Positions 35,620 through 45,154 of a stretch of 64,000 bases of DNA are shown here, piece after piece. The stretch's first letter is position 1. The number at the start of each line of letters is the position of its first letter. A model generated the notes under the pieces. The model had not been told where the DNA came from. It saw only the letters and a program-made list of their open reading frames with translations, and ran no database searches. Source of the stretch: Rhizobium freirei PRF 81 (GTDB taxonomy: Bacteria > Pseudomonadota > Alphaproteobacteria > Rhizobiales > Rhizobiaceae); contig NZ_AQHN01000090.1 in NCBI RefSeq assembly GCF_000359745.1, positions 60,527-124,526 of the forward strand, given 5' to 3'. Both the position numbers and the translations under genes were made by a program.

Positions 35620-35981
35620 AGAAAAAAGTACTGACCGTGGATGATTCGCGGACCATTCGAAACATGCTTCTCGTCACCCTCAACAACGCGGGTTTCGAGA
35701 CCATCCAGGCTGAAGACGGTGTCGAAGGTCTGGAAATTCTGGAAGAAGCCAATCCGGATGTGATCGTCACCGATATCAACATGCCGCGCCTCGACGGCTT
35801 CGGCTTCATCGAGGGCGTGCGCCGCAACGACAGATACCGCGCCGTTCCGATCCTCGTCCTGACGACCGAGAGCGATGCTGAAAAGAAGAACCGTGCCCGC
35901 CAGGCCGGTGCGACCGGCTGGATCGTCAAGCCGTTCGACCCCGCCAAGCTGATCGATGCCATCGAGCGTGTAACCGCTTAA
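35616..35981 (+). CDS. cheY1: Response regulator CheY1 (phosphate-sink type)
   Basis: This 121-residue single receiver domain carries the acidic pair Asp9/Asp10 (TVDDSRT), the phosphoacceptor Asp53 (VTDINMP), the Thr switch residue (LVLTTESD) and the conserved Lys (WIVKPFDP). It has no output domain. In rhizobia, which lack CheZ, CheY1 is the sink that drains phosphate from CheY2 through CheA. Its position between cheS and cheA fits that role. Confidence 0.94.
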   Translation: MKKKVLTVDDSRTIRNMLLVTLNNAGFETIQAEDGVEGLEILEEANPDVIVTDINMPRLDGFGFIEGVRRNDRYRAVPILVLTTESDAEKKNRARQAGATGWIVKPFDPAKLIDAIERVTA

Positions 35982-35996
35982 ACAGGATCCGCCCTT

Positions 35997-38276
35997 ATGG
36001 ATATGAACGAAATCAAAGAGATTTTCTTCCAGGAGTGCGAAGAGCAGCTCGCCGAACTGGAATCCGGTCTCCTGAAAATGAATGATGGTGACCGCGATCC
36101 GGAAACCGTCAATGCCGTGTTCCGCGCCGTTCATTCCATCAAGGGTGGGGCAGGGGCCTTCGGTCTGGACGACCTGGTCTCATTCGCTCACGTCTTCGAG
36201 ACGACGCTCGATTGCGTTCGATCCAACAAGCTGGAGCCGACCCAGGACGTCCTGAAGGTCATGCTCAAGGCTGCCGATGTCCTGGCCGATCTGACCAACG
36301 CCGCCCGCGATGGCGGCAGCGTCGATCAAGCCCGCAGCCGCGGGCTGGTCAAGGAACTGGAAGCACTGGCCAACGGCGATGTGCCTGCACCATCCGTCGC
36401 GGTGGTTGCCGAGCCTGCTCCGAAGCCCGTCGCAGCCCCGACGCCTACGGATGACAGCGGTTTTCAGCCGATCCCCTTCAGCTTCGACGACGATTTCGGC
36501 GCCGACGAGCCATCTGCCGATGGCATGCCGGAATATGAAGTCAGCTTCAAGCCGCGCTCCGATCTCTACGCCAAGGGCAATGACGCCACGCTGCTGCTGC
36601 GCGATCTCGCGCGCCTTGGCGAGATGAGCGTCTATTGCGACGTGGATGCGCTGCCGGGCCTTCCCGAAATCGACCCGGAAGGGGCCTATTTCAAGTGGAC
36701 GATCTCGATCAAGACGGACAAGGGCGAGGATGCCATCCGCACCGTCTTCGAATTCGCCGAATGGGATTGCGAGCTCGATGTCCGGCTGGTCGGAGCTGAT
36801 GCCGGTGCTTCCGGCGATGGCGAGCTGCCGATGGTTCCGGTGCCCTTCGATCTTTCCATTCTCGATGACGAGCGCGCCGAGCCGGCAGCCGGCGAGGCGC
36901 CGCAGCCAAAGAGCGATGCCGCCGCAGCCGTTGCCGCTGCCGAAACCGCGAGCAACGTCACGCAGCTCGCCGCCGTGGCCGCACGCGTCGAAAAGAAGGA
37001 AGCGGCCCTTGCGGCCGCCGCCGCCGCCAATGCCGCCGCAGCAGCGCAGAATAACGCTGCCGCCGGTGTCGGCCAGACCATTCGCGTCGATCTCGACCGC
37101 GTCGACCGGCTGATCAATCTGGTCGGCGAACTCGTCATCAACCAGGCGATGCTTTCCCAGAGCGTCATCGAGAACGACAATAACGGCGCGTCGTCGATCA
37201 ATATGGGCCTCGAGGAGCTGCAACAGCTCACCCGCGAGATCCAGGACAGCGTCATGGCGATCCGCGCGCAGCCGGTGAAGCCGGTCTTCCAGCGCATGTC
37301 GCGTATCGTGCGCGAAATCGCCGACATGACCGGCAAGTCGATCCGCCTGATCACCGAGGGTGAGAACACGGAAGTCGACAAGACCGTCATCGACAAGCTC
37401 GCCGAGCCGCTGACCCACATGATCCGCAATGCCGTCGACCACGGCATCGAAACTCCGGAAAAGCGCGCGACGCTCGGCAAGAATCCCGAAGGCACCGTCC
37501 GCCTGACGGCAAAGCATCGCTCCGGCCGCATCCTGATCGAGCTTGCCGACGACGGCGCCGGTATCAACCGCGAGAAGGTGCGACAGAAGGCTATCGACAA
37601 CGATCTGATCGCAGCCGACGCCAATCTTTCGGATGAGGAAGTCGACAACCTGATCTTCCTGCCGGGCTTCTCGACCGCCGACAAGATCTCCGACATTTCC
37701 GGCCGCGGCGTCGGCATGGACGTGGTCAAGCGCTCGATCCAGGCGCTCGGCGGCCGCATCAACATCAGCTCCAGGCCCGGTCAGGGCTCGGTCTTCACCA
37801 TGAGCCTGCCGCTGACGCTCGCCGTTCTCGACGGCATGGTGGTCACCGTTGCCGGCCAGACCCTGGTCGTGCCGCTGACGGCGATCGTCGAAACGCTGCA
37901 GCCTGAGGCTTCCGCCATCCATTCCTTCGGTGCGAACCATCGCCTGATCTCGATCCGCAACAGCTTCTGCCCGCTGGTCGATGTTGGCCGCATCCTGAAC
38001 TTCCGCGCCACGCAGGCCAATCCGGTCGACGGCGTCGCGCTGCTGGTGGAATCGGAAGGCGGCGGTCAGCGCGCCCTCATGGTCGATGCCATTCAGGGCC
38101 AGCGCCAGGTCGTCATCAAGAGCCTCGAAGCCAACTATACGCATGTGCCCGGCATTGCGGCCGCGACCATCCTCGGCGATGGCCGTGTCGCGCTGATCCT
38201 TGATGTCGATGCGGTGGTCGGCGCTTCCCGTGGCCAGTCGCTGAAGCCTGAAATATCTTACGCAGCGGCGGGGTAA
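35997..38276 (+). CDS. cheA: Chemotaxis histidine kinase CheA
   Basis: This 759-residue kinase has the P1 domain with phospho-accepting His46 (FRAVHSIKGGAGAFGL). A Pro/Ala-rich linker with a P2-like response-regulator docking domain covers about residues 170-290. A long Ala-rich linker (to ~355) precedes the P3 dimerisation helices (RVDRLINLVGELVINQAML). P4 shows the ATP-site motifs MIRNAVDHGIE, DDGAGI and GRGVGMDVVK. The P5 CheW-like domain ends the chain. It phosphorylates CheY1, CheY2 and CheB. The gene starts 15 bases after cheY1. Confidence 0.97.
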   Translation: MDMNEIKEIFFQECEEQLAELESGLLKMNDGDRDPETVNAVFRAVHSIKGGAGAFGLDDLVSFAHVFETTLDCVRSNKLEPTQDVLKVMLKAADVLADLTNAARDGGSVDQARSRGLVKELEALANGDVPAPSVAVVAEPAPKPVAAPTPTDDSGFQPIPFSFDDDFGADEPSADGMPEYEVSFKPRSDLYAKGNDATLLLRDLARLGEMSVYCDVDALPGLPEIDPEGAYFKWTISIKTDKGEDAIRTVFEFAEWDCELDVRLVGADAGASGDGELPMVPVPFDLSILDDERAEPAAGEAPQPKSDAAAAVAAAETASNVTQLAAVAARVEKKEAALAAAAAANAAAAAQNNAAAGVGQTIRVDLDRVDRLINLVGELVINQAMLSQSVIENDNNGASSINMGLEELQQLTREIQDSVMAIRAQPVKPVFQRMSRIVREIADMTGKSIRLITEGENTEVDKTVIDKLAEPLTHMIRNAVDHGIETPEKRATLGKNPEGTVRLTAKHRSGRILIELADDGAGINREKVRQKAIDNDLIAADANLSDEEVDNLIFLPGFSTADKISDISGRGVGMDVVKRSIQALGGRINISSRPGQGSVFTMSLPLTLAVLDGMVVTVAGQTLVVPLTAIVETLQPEASAIHSFGANHRLISIRNSFCPLVDVGRILNFRATQANPVDGVALLVESEGGGQRALMVDAIQGQRQVVIKSLEANYTHVPGIAAATILGDGRVALILDVDAVVGASRGQSLKPEISYAAAG

Positions 38277-38280
38277 GTTC

Positions 38281-38748
38281 ATGTCCTATGCCGTCAAGAA
38301 CATGACCCAGGGGGTCCGGGAGCTGATCGCCTTCCGGATCGGCGACCAGGAGTTCTGCGTCGATATCATGTCGGTTCGTGAAATTCGCGGTTGGACCCCG
38401 GCAACCGTCATGCCGCATGCGCCTGCCTATATGCTCGGCGTCATCAACCTGCGCGGTGCCGTGCTGCCGATCATCGATCTTTCGAGCCGGCTCGGCATGA
38501 AGAATGCGGAACCGACGGCGCGGCATGTGATCATCGTGGCGCAGGTCAAGCGCAAGGTGGTGGGCCTGCTCGTCGATGCCGTCTCGGACATCCTGACGAT
38601 CACCGACGACAGCATCCAGCCGACACCTGAGATTTCGTCCGATCATGAGCGGCAGTTCGCGCGCGGCATCGTCGCCATCGACCGCCGCATGATCTGCCTG
38701 ATCGAACTGGAAGCCCTGTTTCCCGAGAGTGAAAGCGAAGCTGCATGA
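38281..38748 (+). CDS. cheW: Chemotaxis coupling protein CheW
   Basis: This 155-residue protein joins receptors to CheA. It is a single CheW domain: LIAFRIGDQEFCVDIMSVRE near the start, then MLGVINLRGAVLPIIDLSSR in the middle, which is the family signature. It starts 4 bases after cheA and overlaps cheR by 4 bases. Confidence 0.96.
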   Translation: MSYAVKNMTQGVRELIAFRIGDQEFCVDIMSVREIRGWTPATVMPHAPAYMLGVINLRGAVLPIIDLSSRLGMKNAEPTARHVIIVAQVKRKVVGLLVDAVSDILTITDDSIQPTPEISSDHERQFARGIVAIDRRMICLIELEALFPESESEAA

Positions 38749-39653
38749 GTGTGATGGGAGCAATAGATCTCAAGGCATCGCCGGACGAGGTCCTGGCCAG
38801 CGGCGAATATCCGCTGACCCGGCGCGACCTCGCCGAGATCGCCGCCATGATCTATGCGGATGCCGGTATTTCTCTCAACGAAAGCAAGGCGTCGCTGGTC
38901 TATTCGCGGCTTTCGAAGCATATCCGCGCGCTGGGTCTGCCGGGCTTTCGCGATTATTGTCTGCTGGTGTCTTCTCCGGCGGGAAGCGCTGAGCGGCGGG
39001 AGATGCTGTCGCATCTGACGACCAACTTCACCCGCTTCTTCCGCGAGAACCATCATTTCGATCATCTGCGCACCGAGGTCCTGCCGGGCCTTCTGGCTCG
39101 CGCCAAGGCCGGTGGCCGTGTGCGGATCTGGTCTGCCGCCTGTTCCGACGGACAGGAGCCCTATTCGATTGCTCTGACCGTTCTGGCGCTCATGCCGAAT
39201 GTCGCAGAGCTCGATTTCAAGATCCTGGCGACGGACATCGATCCGAAGATTCTCGGCCTTGCCCGCGCCGGCGCCTATGATGAGGCCGCGCTGGAAACGA
39301 TCTCGCCCGCCATGCGCAAGCAATGGTTCCAGGACGTCAATGTCCAGGGGCGCCGCAAATTCCAGATCGATGACCGCGTCAAGCGGCTCATCACTTTCAA
39401 CGAGCTGAACCTGATGGCGCAGTGGCCCTTCAAGGGCACTTTCGACGTCATTTTCTGCCGCAACGTCGTCATCTATTTCGACGAGCCGACCCAGGTGAAG
39501 ATCTGGTCGCGCTTTGCCGGTCAGCTGCAGGAAGGCGGCCACCTTTATATCGGCCATTCCGAGCGCGTTGCAGGGGAATCGAAACATCTCTTCGATAATA
39601 TCGGCATCACGACCTATCGCTATCTCGGTAAAAACGCGGGGAGGAAACCATGA
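38745..39653 (+). CDS. cheR: Chemoreceptor glutamate methyltransferase CheR
   Basis: This 302-residue SAM-dependent enzyme methylates receptor glutamates for adaptation. The N-terminal helical domain includes the short loop LTTNFTRFFRENHHF. The SAM-binding motif is RIWSAACSDGQEPYSIAL, and FDVIFCRNVVIYFD is the typical CheR active-site segment. It overlaps cheW and cheB by 4 bases at each end (ATGA), showing tight translational coupling. Confidence 0.96.
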   Translation: MSVMGAIDLKASPDEVLASGEYPLTRRDLAEIAAMIYADAGISLNESKASLVYSRLSKHIRALGLPGFRDYCLLVSSPAGSAERREMLSHLTTNFTRFFRENHHFDHLRTEVLPGLLARAKAGGRVRIWSAACSDGQEPYSIALTVLALMPNVAELDFKILATDIDPKILGLARAGAYDEAALETISPAMRKQWFQDVNVQGRRKFQIDDRVKRLITFNELNLMAQWPFKGTFDVIFCRNVVIYFDEPTQVKIWSRFAGQLQEGGHLYIGHSERVAGESKHLFDNIGITTYRYLGKNAGRKP

Positions 39654-40693
39654 ACGCCGCTGCCCGTGTTCTCGTGGTCGACGATTCTCCGACCATGCGG
39701 GGCCTGATCACCGCAGTACTGCGCTCCGATCCTGAGGTCGACGTCGTCGGCCAGGCGGGCGACGCGCTCGAGGCGCGCGCCGCGATCAAGGCCCTCAATC
39801 CGGATGTCGTCACGCTCGATATCGAGATGCCGAACATGAACGGCCTCGATTTCCTTGAAAAGATCATGACGCTCAGACCCATGCCGGTCATCATGGTTTC
39901 GACCCTGACGCATCGCGGCGCCGATGCGACGTTAGCAGCGCTGGAAATCGGCGCGTTCGATTGTGTCGGGAAACCTTCGCCGGGCGAGCCCCATCCTTTC
40001 GGCGACTTGGCGGAGAAAGTGAAGGCCGCGGCCCGTTCGCAGCGGCAATATGTCAAGCCTGCCGCCCAGCGCGCACCGGCGACGGCTGTTGCCGATTTCC
40101 GCGTCGGCCGCAAGATCGTCGCCATTGGTTCTTCCACCGGCGGTGTCGAGGCGCTGATCAGCGTCCTGCAGAAATTTCCGGCCAATTGCCCGCCGACGGT
40201 CATTACCCAGCATATGCCGCCGACCTTTACCCGTAGCTTTGCCGAACGCCTGAACCGCCTCTGCGCCCCTGTCGTGGAAGAGGCGACCGACGGTGCGCGG
40301 CTAGCGATCGGCAAGATCTATCTGGCGCCTGGCGGCGACAGGCATCTTAGGGTTGCCAACGCCTCGGCACCCCATTGCCGTCTGGTGGACGGCGGACCGG
40401 TGAACGGCCATCGCCCTTCCGTCGACGTGCTTTTCGATTCCGTTGCCGAACTGGCAGGCCGCAATGCCGTCGGCGTGATCCTGACCGGCATGGGGCGCGA
40501 CGGCGCAGCCGGTCTCCTCAAGATGCGCCACGCCGGTGCGCGCACCATCGGCCAGAACGAGAAGACCTGCGTGGTCTACGGCATGCCGAGGGTCGCCCAC
40601 GAGCTCGGCGCAGTCGAACAACAGCTTCCGCTGAACGCCATTGGCGAGGAAATTTTGAAAATCACAGCCGCCCGAAAGGAAGGGAGCGAATAA
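39650..40693 (+). CDS. cheB: Chemotaxis methylesterase CheB
   Basis: This 347-residue enzyme has an N-terminal receiver with Asp57 (TLDIEMPNMNG). The C-terminal esterase domain has its catalytic triad visible in IGSSTGGVEAL (Ser), ITQHMPPTFT (His) and GMGRDGAAGL (Asp). It removes methyl groups placed by CheR and also deamidates receptors. Activation by CheA provides adaptation feedback. The stop codon shares one base with the cheY2 start. Confidence 0.96.
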   Translation: MNAAARVLVVDDSPTMRGLITAVLRSDPEVDVVGQAGDALEARAAIKALNPDVVTLDIEMPNMNGLDFLEKIMTLRPMPVIMVSTLTHRGADATLAALEIGAFDCVGKPSPGEPHPFGDLAEKVKAAARSQRQYVKPAAQRAPATAVADFRVGRKIVAIGSSTGGVEALISVLQKFPANCPPTVITQHMPPTFTRSFAERLNRLCAPVVEEATDGARLAIGKIYLAPGGDRHLRVANASAPHCRLVDGGPVNGHRPSVDVLFDSVAELAGRNAVGVILTGMGRDGAAGLLKMRHAGARTIGQNEKTCVVYGMPRVAHELGAVEQQLPLNAIGEEILKITAARKEGSE

Positions 40694-41082
40694 TGTCTCT
40701 AGCGGAGAAAATCAAAGTTCTGATCGTCGACGATCAGGTCACCAGCCGCCTGCTGCTCAGCGATGCGCTGACGCAGCTCGGTTTCAAGCAGATCACCGCA
40801 GCTGGTGACGGCGAGCAGGGGATGAAGATCATGGAACAGCAGCCCCATCATCTGGTCATCTCCGACTTCAACATGCCGAAGATGGATGGACTCGGCCTTC
40901 TGCAGGCCGTCCGCACCAACCCGACGACGAAGAAGGCGGCCTTCATCATCCTGACGGCGCAGGGCGACCGTGCACTGGTCCAGAAAGCGGCCCAGCTTGG
41001 TGCCAACAACGTACTGGCCAAGCCTTTCACCATCGAAAAGATGAAAGCGGCCATCGAAGCCGTGTTCGGAGCATTGAAATGA
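40693..41082 (+). CDS. cheY2: Response regulator CheY2 (motor-binding)
   Basis: This 129-residue single receiver domain has Asp13/Asp14 (IVDDQVT), phosphoacceptor Asp58 (ISDFNMPKMDG), Thr at ILTAQGD and Lys at VLAKPFT. In S. meliloti the CheY encoded between cheB and cheD is the main motor-speed regulator, which binds the switch when phosphorylated. ATG 40693 follows GGGAG. An upstream frame overlapping cheB is a reading artefact. Confidence 0.93.
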   Translation: MSLAEKIKVLIVDDQVTSRLLLSDALTQLGFKQITAAGDGEQGMKIMEQQPHHLVISDFNMPKMDGLGLLQAVRTNPTTKKAAFIILTAQGDRALVQKAAQLGANNVLAKPFTIEKMKAAIEAVFGALK

Positions 41083-41633
41083 TCGTCGAGGGTGCTGCCC
41101 GCCGCGTTCACATCATCCAGGGCGAGTACAAGGTCGTGAGCGATCCGGAGGTGGTGTTGACCACCATCCTCGGCTCCTGCGTCGCTGCCTGCCTGCGCGA
41201 CCCGATCGCCGGTGTCGGCGGCATGAACCATTTCCTGCTCCCGGGAATGGCAAGCTCGCCGATGAGCGGTGGTGATGCGACGCGCTACGGCGTGCACCTG
41301 ATGGAACTACTGATCAACGGCCTCTTGAAGAAGGGTGCGCGTCGCGACCGGCTGGAGGCAAAAGTCTTCGGCGGTGCCAAGACGATCGCGACCTTCTCCA
41401 ATGTCGGCGAGCAGAACGCAGCCTTTGCCATGCAGTTCCTGAAGGACGAAGGCATCCCTGTCGTCGGTTCCAGCACCGGCGGCGAACATGGGCGCAAGGT
41501 TGAATATTGGCCGATCTCCGGAAGAGCCAGGCAATATCCGCTAACCGGTGCAGAGACGCAGAAGACCGTGGCGCTCGAACAGCGTCCGGTCGTGGCTCCC
41601 AAGCCGGTCGACAATACGATCGAATTTTTCTGA
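41079..41633 (+). CDS. cheD: Chemoreceptor glutamine deamidase CheD
   Basis: This 184-residue deamidase has the active-site cysteine in TTILGSCVAACLRD and the histidine in GGMNHFLLPG, at the usual distance. ERY-like and KVFGGAKTIATF motifs further confirm CheD. It converts receptor glutamines to glutamates and may interact with other che proteins. A 4-base overlap joins it to cheY2. Confidence 0.95.
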   Translation: MIVEGAARRVHIIQGEYKVVSDPEVVLTTILGSCVAACLRDPIAGVGGMNHFLLPGMASSPMSGGDATRYGVHLMELLINGLLKKGARRDRLEAKVFGGAKTIATFSNVGEQNAAFAMQFLKDEGIPVVGSSTGGEHGRKVEYWPISGRARQYPLTGAETQKTVALEQRPVVAPKPVDNTIEFF

Positions 41634-41649
41634 TCAACGAGGCTACCGC

Positions 41650-42039
41650 ATGACCCCCTTCCAGCGCGCCGAAATGACCGACACCGAAGACCTGCTTCCG
41701 GCTATCCTCCTGCGCATCGTTTCCGAACTGCACGACGTCGCCTATCTGATCGAACGCATCGAGCCGCAGCTGCTCGATGTCGGCGGCGCCAAGGTGCTGG
41801 AATCGCCAGGCACGATGAAGGTCATTCAGGGTATCGACCTTGCCGTGCAGAAGACGCGCGGCATCGCCGAGTTCATCGACACCATTGCCGGCAGCATGCC
41901 GGAGGGATGGACCGTCGACCTCGCAGCTGCGTTGAGCCTGGTCAAGCTGACCGAGATGCAGAAGGCGCTTAGCGGCGGTAATTTCCACGCCCATTCGCAG
42001 CCCATGGCGAAAGCTGCCGGCGATTTTGATTTCTTCTGA
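41650..42039 (+). CDS. cheT: Rhizobial chemotaxis protein CheT
   Basis: This 129-residue helical protein starts at ATG 41650, 16 bases after cheD. It holds the last position of the rhizobial che operon, the place of CheT (orf10) in S. meliloti. It is mostly alpha-helical (LLRIVSELHDVAYLIERIEP and IQGIDLAVQKTRGIAEFID) and has some resemblance in pattern to phosphatases of the CheZ type, but the key CheZ residues are not obvious. The assignment rests on synteny and length. The biochemical role is not visible from sequence. Confidence 0.75.
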   Translation: MTPFQRAEMTDTEDLLPAILLRIVSELHDVAYLIERIEPQLLDVGGAKVLESPGTMKVIQGIDLAVQKTRGIAEFIDTIAGSMPEGWTVDLAAALSLVKLTEMQKALSGGNFHAHSQPMAKAAGDFDFF

Positions 42040-42204
42040 TCCGACGCCTGCGATGGATATTGTTTTCCTTATATAATCCTCTCCGTTTCTCCCTGGTTTT
42101 TTCCTTTTTTCCCCGGCGGACGAAACGCTCGCACAAGTTTCGATTTCTATTTTCGCTGCAGAGCACAAAGCCATCAGGTCTTTGACGAATCGTGCGAGAA
42201 CAGA

Positions 42205-43884
42205 ATGAATCTGTTAAATCAACTAGTTCCCTTATTCCGGAATCTCCAGAATCTGGGCAGAACGCGCCTAATGATCATGGGTGGCGTAGCCGCAGCTTCC
42301 GTTGTGATGGTCCTCCTTGCGGCCCTCTACGTTAACAAACCCGCCCAGGAGACGCTTTATGTCGGCCTGGACGCGACCGATCTCAATCAGATCAGCATTG
42401 CGCTCGCAGAAGCAAAGATCAATTTCCAGGTCGGCTCTGACGGCTCGAGCCTGACCGTTCCGGCCGGGATGACCGGCAAGGCCCGCGCGCTGCTTGCCGA
42501 GCGCGGTCTGCCCAGCAGCGGCAAGGCCGGCTACGAACTCTTCGACAATGTCGGTTCGCTCGGCCTGACCTCCTTCATGCAGGAAGTCACCCGCGTCCGC
42601 GCGCTTGAAGGCGAAATCGGCCGCACCATCACCTCCATCGCAGGCATCAGCGCCGCGCGCGTCCACATCGTCATGCAGGACGTCGGCAATTTCCGCAGAG
42701 CGGACCAGAAGCCGACGGCCTCGGTGATGATCCGCGCCAGCGTGGAAGCGGCGCGAAAATCGGCGCCGGCCATCCGCCATCTGGTTGCCTCCGCGGTTCC
42801 GGGCCTGGAGGTCGACGACGTTACGATCCTCGATTCGACCGGCCAGCTGCTCGCATCGGGCGACGATCCCAGCAACGGCGCGCTCAGCCGCAATCTCGGC
42901 ATCGTGCAGAACGTGCAGGGAGAGATCGAAGGCAATATCAATAAGGCGCTGGCACCGTTCCTCGGAATGGACAATTTCCGCTCCAGCGTCACGGCACAGC
43001 TCAATACCGACAGCCAGCAGGTCAAGGAAACCACCTTCGATCCGGAATCGAAGGTCGAGCGTTCCGTTCGCACGGTAAAGGAAGCGCAGAAGTCGCAGCA
43101 GAGCCAGCCCGATACGGCCGCGACCGTGGAACAGAATATCCCGCAGGCGGCTCCGAAATCCGGCGGCAACTCGCCGACGTCGAACGACCAGTCCGACAAG
43201 CGCGAAGAGCAGACCAACTACGAAATCAACAGCAAGACGACGGCGACGACCCGTAACAGCTACAAGATCGAAAAGCTCTCGGTCGCCGTAGTGGTCAACA
43301 GGGGCCGCATCGCGCAGATGCTCGGCGAAGGCGCCGACCAGGCGAAGGTCGATGCCTATATCGCCGAGATGCAGAAGATCGTCGCAACGGCTGCAGGCGT
43401 CGATCAGGCTCGCGGCGACGTCGTGACAGTCAATGCGATGAACTTCCTCGACAATCAGCTGCTCGAAGATACATCCTCCAGCTTCAGCATCGTGGACATG
43501 CTGAGCCGTAACCTCGCCGGTATCATCAATTCGCTGGCCTTCGTTGCCGTCGCCTTCCTGATCGTCTGGATGGGCTTCCGTCCGCTGATCCGCTCGCTCG
43601 GTGGCGGCGCGGCGGGTAGCACGGCCCTGCCGGAGGCGGCAGGTCTGGAATTGCCGGACTTCGCCCCCGCCGTGAGCGGCCCTGGCGCCGCTCTCATGGA
43701 CGGTTTCGGCTCGGACTTCGGCTTCGACAGCACTGACGATCTGCTGACCATGGGCGACGACGCCGGCACCTTCAACCGCCGCGTCAAGGAAGGGCCGGAA
43801 CGTCGTCTTTCGCGCATGGTGGAAATCAGCGAAGAGCGCGCCGCAAAAATCCTCAGAAAATGGGCCGTCGACCAGGCTGCCTGA
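42205..43884 (+). CDS. fliF: Flagellar MS-ring protein FliF
   Basis: This 559-residue protein forms the MS ring, the base on which the flagellum is built. TM1 lies at about residues 24-45 and TM2 at about 435-455. Between them is the large periplasmic ring-building region (ALYVNKPAQETLYVGLD, then SVMIRASVEAARKSAPAIRH). The C-terminal cytoplasmic tail (RRLSRMVEISEERAAKILRKW) is the FliG-binding segment. A 165-base T/C-rich gap separates it from cheT, so it may also have its own promoter. Confidence 0.96.
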   Translation: MNLLNQLVPLFRNLQNLGRTRLMIMGGVAAASVVMVLLAALYVNKPAQETLYVGLDATDLNQISIALAEAKINFQVGSDGSSLTVPAGMTGKARALLAERGLPSSGKAGYELFDNVGSLGLTSFMQEVTRVRALEGEIGRTITSIAGISAARVHIVMQDVGNFRRADQKPTASVMIRASVEAARKSAPAIRHLVASAVPGLEVDDVTILDSTGQLLASGDDPSNGALSRNLGIVQNVQGEIEGNINKALAPFLGMDNFRSSVTAQLNTDSQQVKETTFDPESKVERSVRTVKEAQKSQQSQPDTAATVEQNIPQAAPKSGGNSPTSNDQSDKREEQTNYEINSKTTATTRNSYKIEKLSVAVVVNRGRIAQMLGEGADQAKVDAYIAEMQKIVATAAGVDQARGDVVTVNAMNFLDNQLLEDTSSSFSIVDMLSRNLAGIINSLAFVAVAFLIVWMGFRPLIRSLGGGAAGSTALPEAAGLELPDFAPAVSGPGAALMDGFGSDFGFDSTDDLLTMGDDAGTFNRRVKEGPERRLSRMVEISEERAAKILRKWAVDQAA

Positions 43885-44405
43885 TGGAGCGACCGGGAGA
43901 GATCCCGGTCTTTTCATTTTCGGATCGCTATCCTCCACGCTTTGCCAGGTTACGGGCTTCGCTGTGGCCAGTTAGCCGCGCTCAAGTAATTTGACGTGCC
44001 CGTAAGATGGAATTCGGCGGATATACCGTTGATGGGTAGAAAGAATCGACCTACTAATATTGCGACTATATGTAGTAGCCGTTTAACTGGCGCGAATCGG
44101 CCCTCGCTTTATGTATTTCGCAAGTTCTTGCAGTTTGCAGAGTTCGAGGGGCGGAAAAATCAGTTCATGGTTCGTAGATCGTGCCCTCGTGTTTATGCTG
44201 GTGCGATTACCGACGTGAAAATCAAAAATGGGTGCGTTCTCCCACCCTGCCTTCACCGGGACGTGTTTGTGTCGCGGTAAATAGTGATTCGGCTCTGATG
44301 CCTTCTGGAAAATCGGGATCGGTTTTCCTGGATGAAGCGCCGGTTTTTGACGGAATGATGCTCTCGTTGACGACAGATCGTCCAACAGCGGCAGGAAATG
44401 CAGGA
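43885..44405. other. fliF-visN intergenic region
   Basis: This 521-base region starts with the fliF terminator. The remainder is AT-richer than its flanks. It holds an imperfect dyad with arms CTACTA (44051-44056) and TAGTAG (44073-44078). An in-frame extension of visN reaches back to 44181, but it lacks a ribosome site and has unfamily-like residues, so I treat it as leader. It probably contains the visN promoter. Confidence 0.5.
43891..43920 (+). terminator. Rho-independent terminator after fliF
   Basis: GACCGGG (43891-43897) pairs with CCCGGTC (43904-43910) around AGAGAT, followed by TTTTCATTTT. It lies directly after the fliF stop codon and marks the end of the che-fliF transcript. Confidence 0.85.
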
Positions 44406-45143
44406 ATGGACATACAGATATCGCAGATGAGCAGAAGCGATAGGGATGCGCGGTCAGCAGCGCCCGCCAGCGTCATGTCGCGCGAGCAGCTCGTTTTGCA
44501 GCTGAGTGCCATTTCCGGCCCGACCTATCTGCAGGCCGGGCTGCGCGCACTGGCGGATTACGCCGGTGCCTCGCACTATCTTCTGGCGCGCTGCGACTTC
44601 ATTCAGGAAAACGGCCTCGATTTCGTGGTTTCGTCGGATTGGCCCTTCGATCTCGTCAGACGCCTGGCCTCGGAATTGACAAGCGGTTATGGTCGTATCG
44701 GCGAGCTGGAAAAATGCATGTCCCTGTTCCAGCCGAGCTTGGCTTCGCTGCCCGACGATATCGAACTGCCGGGAGGCGTCGGCCGGCAATATTACGCGCT
44801 GAGCCTCAATGTCGGCCGCACGCGTTTCTCGCTGATGCTGCTGGCCCGCGAATCGGTGTCGCTCTCGTCGGAGCGGCTGCGCGATATCGGCCTGCTGTCC
44901 GGCTATCTCGCCAGCTGCACCCGCTGCTTCGAGGATAAGCTGGAGCGCGATTTCGATTTGACGGAACGCGAGCTGGAATGCTTGTTCTGGATCGCCGAAG
45001 GCAAGACGAGTGATGAGATTGCCATGATCCTCGGGATTTCGCGCAACACCATCAACAACTACATCACCAGCGTCATGCGCAAGACCGCCACCAAGACTCG
45101 CTCGGAGGCAATTGCCTTCGCCGTGCGAAACAACCTCGTTTGA
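44406..45143 (+). CDS. visN: LuxR-type motility master regulator VisN
   Basis: This 245-residue protein has an N-terminal sensor-like domain (about 30-170) and a C-terminal LuxR helix-turn-helix. The latter reads LTERELECLFWIAEGKTSDE, then IAMILGISRNTINNYITSVM. ATG 44406 gives a length close to VisN of S. meliloti, and AGGAA lies about 8 bases upstream. Together with VisR it sits at the top of the rhizobial motility cascade and activates rem and downstream flagellar genes. The order fliF-visN-visR is conserved in the family. Confidence 0.87.
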   Translation: MDIQISQMSRSDRDARSAAPASVMSREQLVLQLSAISGPTYLQAGLRALADYAGASHYLLARCDFIQENGLDFVVSSDWPFDLVRRLASELTSGYGRIGELEKCMSLFQPSLASLPDDIELPGGVGRQYYALSLNVGRTRFSLMLLARESVSLSSERLRDIGLLSGYLASCTRCFEDKLERDFDLTERELECLFWIAEGKTSDEIAMILGISRNTINNYITSVMRKTATKTRSEAIAFAVRNNLV

Positions 45144-45154
45144 AGGCTCGTTGA

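Noticed and set aside
36180..38282. 700-codon open frame on the minus strand opposite cheA
   Set aside because: CheA on the plus strand carries every expected motif; the antisense frame is compositional noise.
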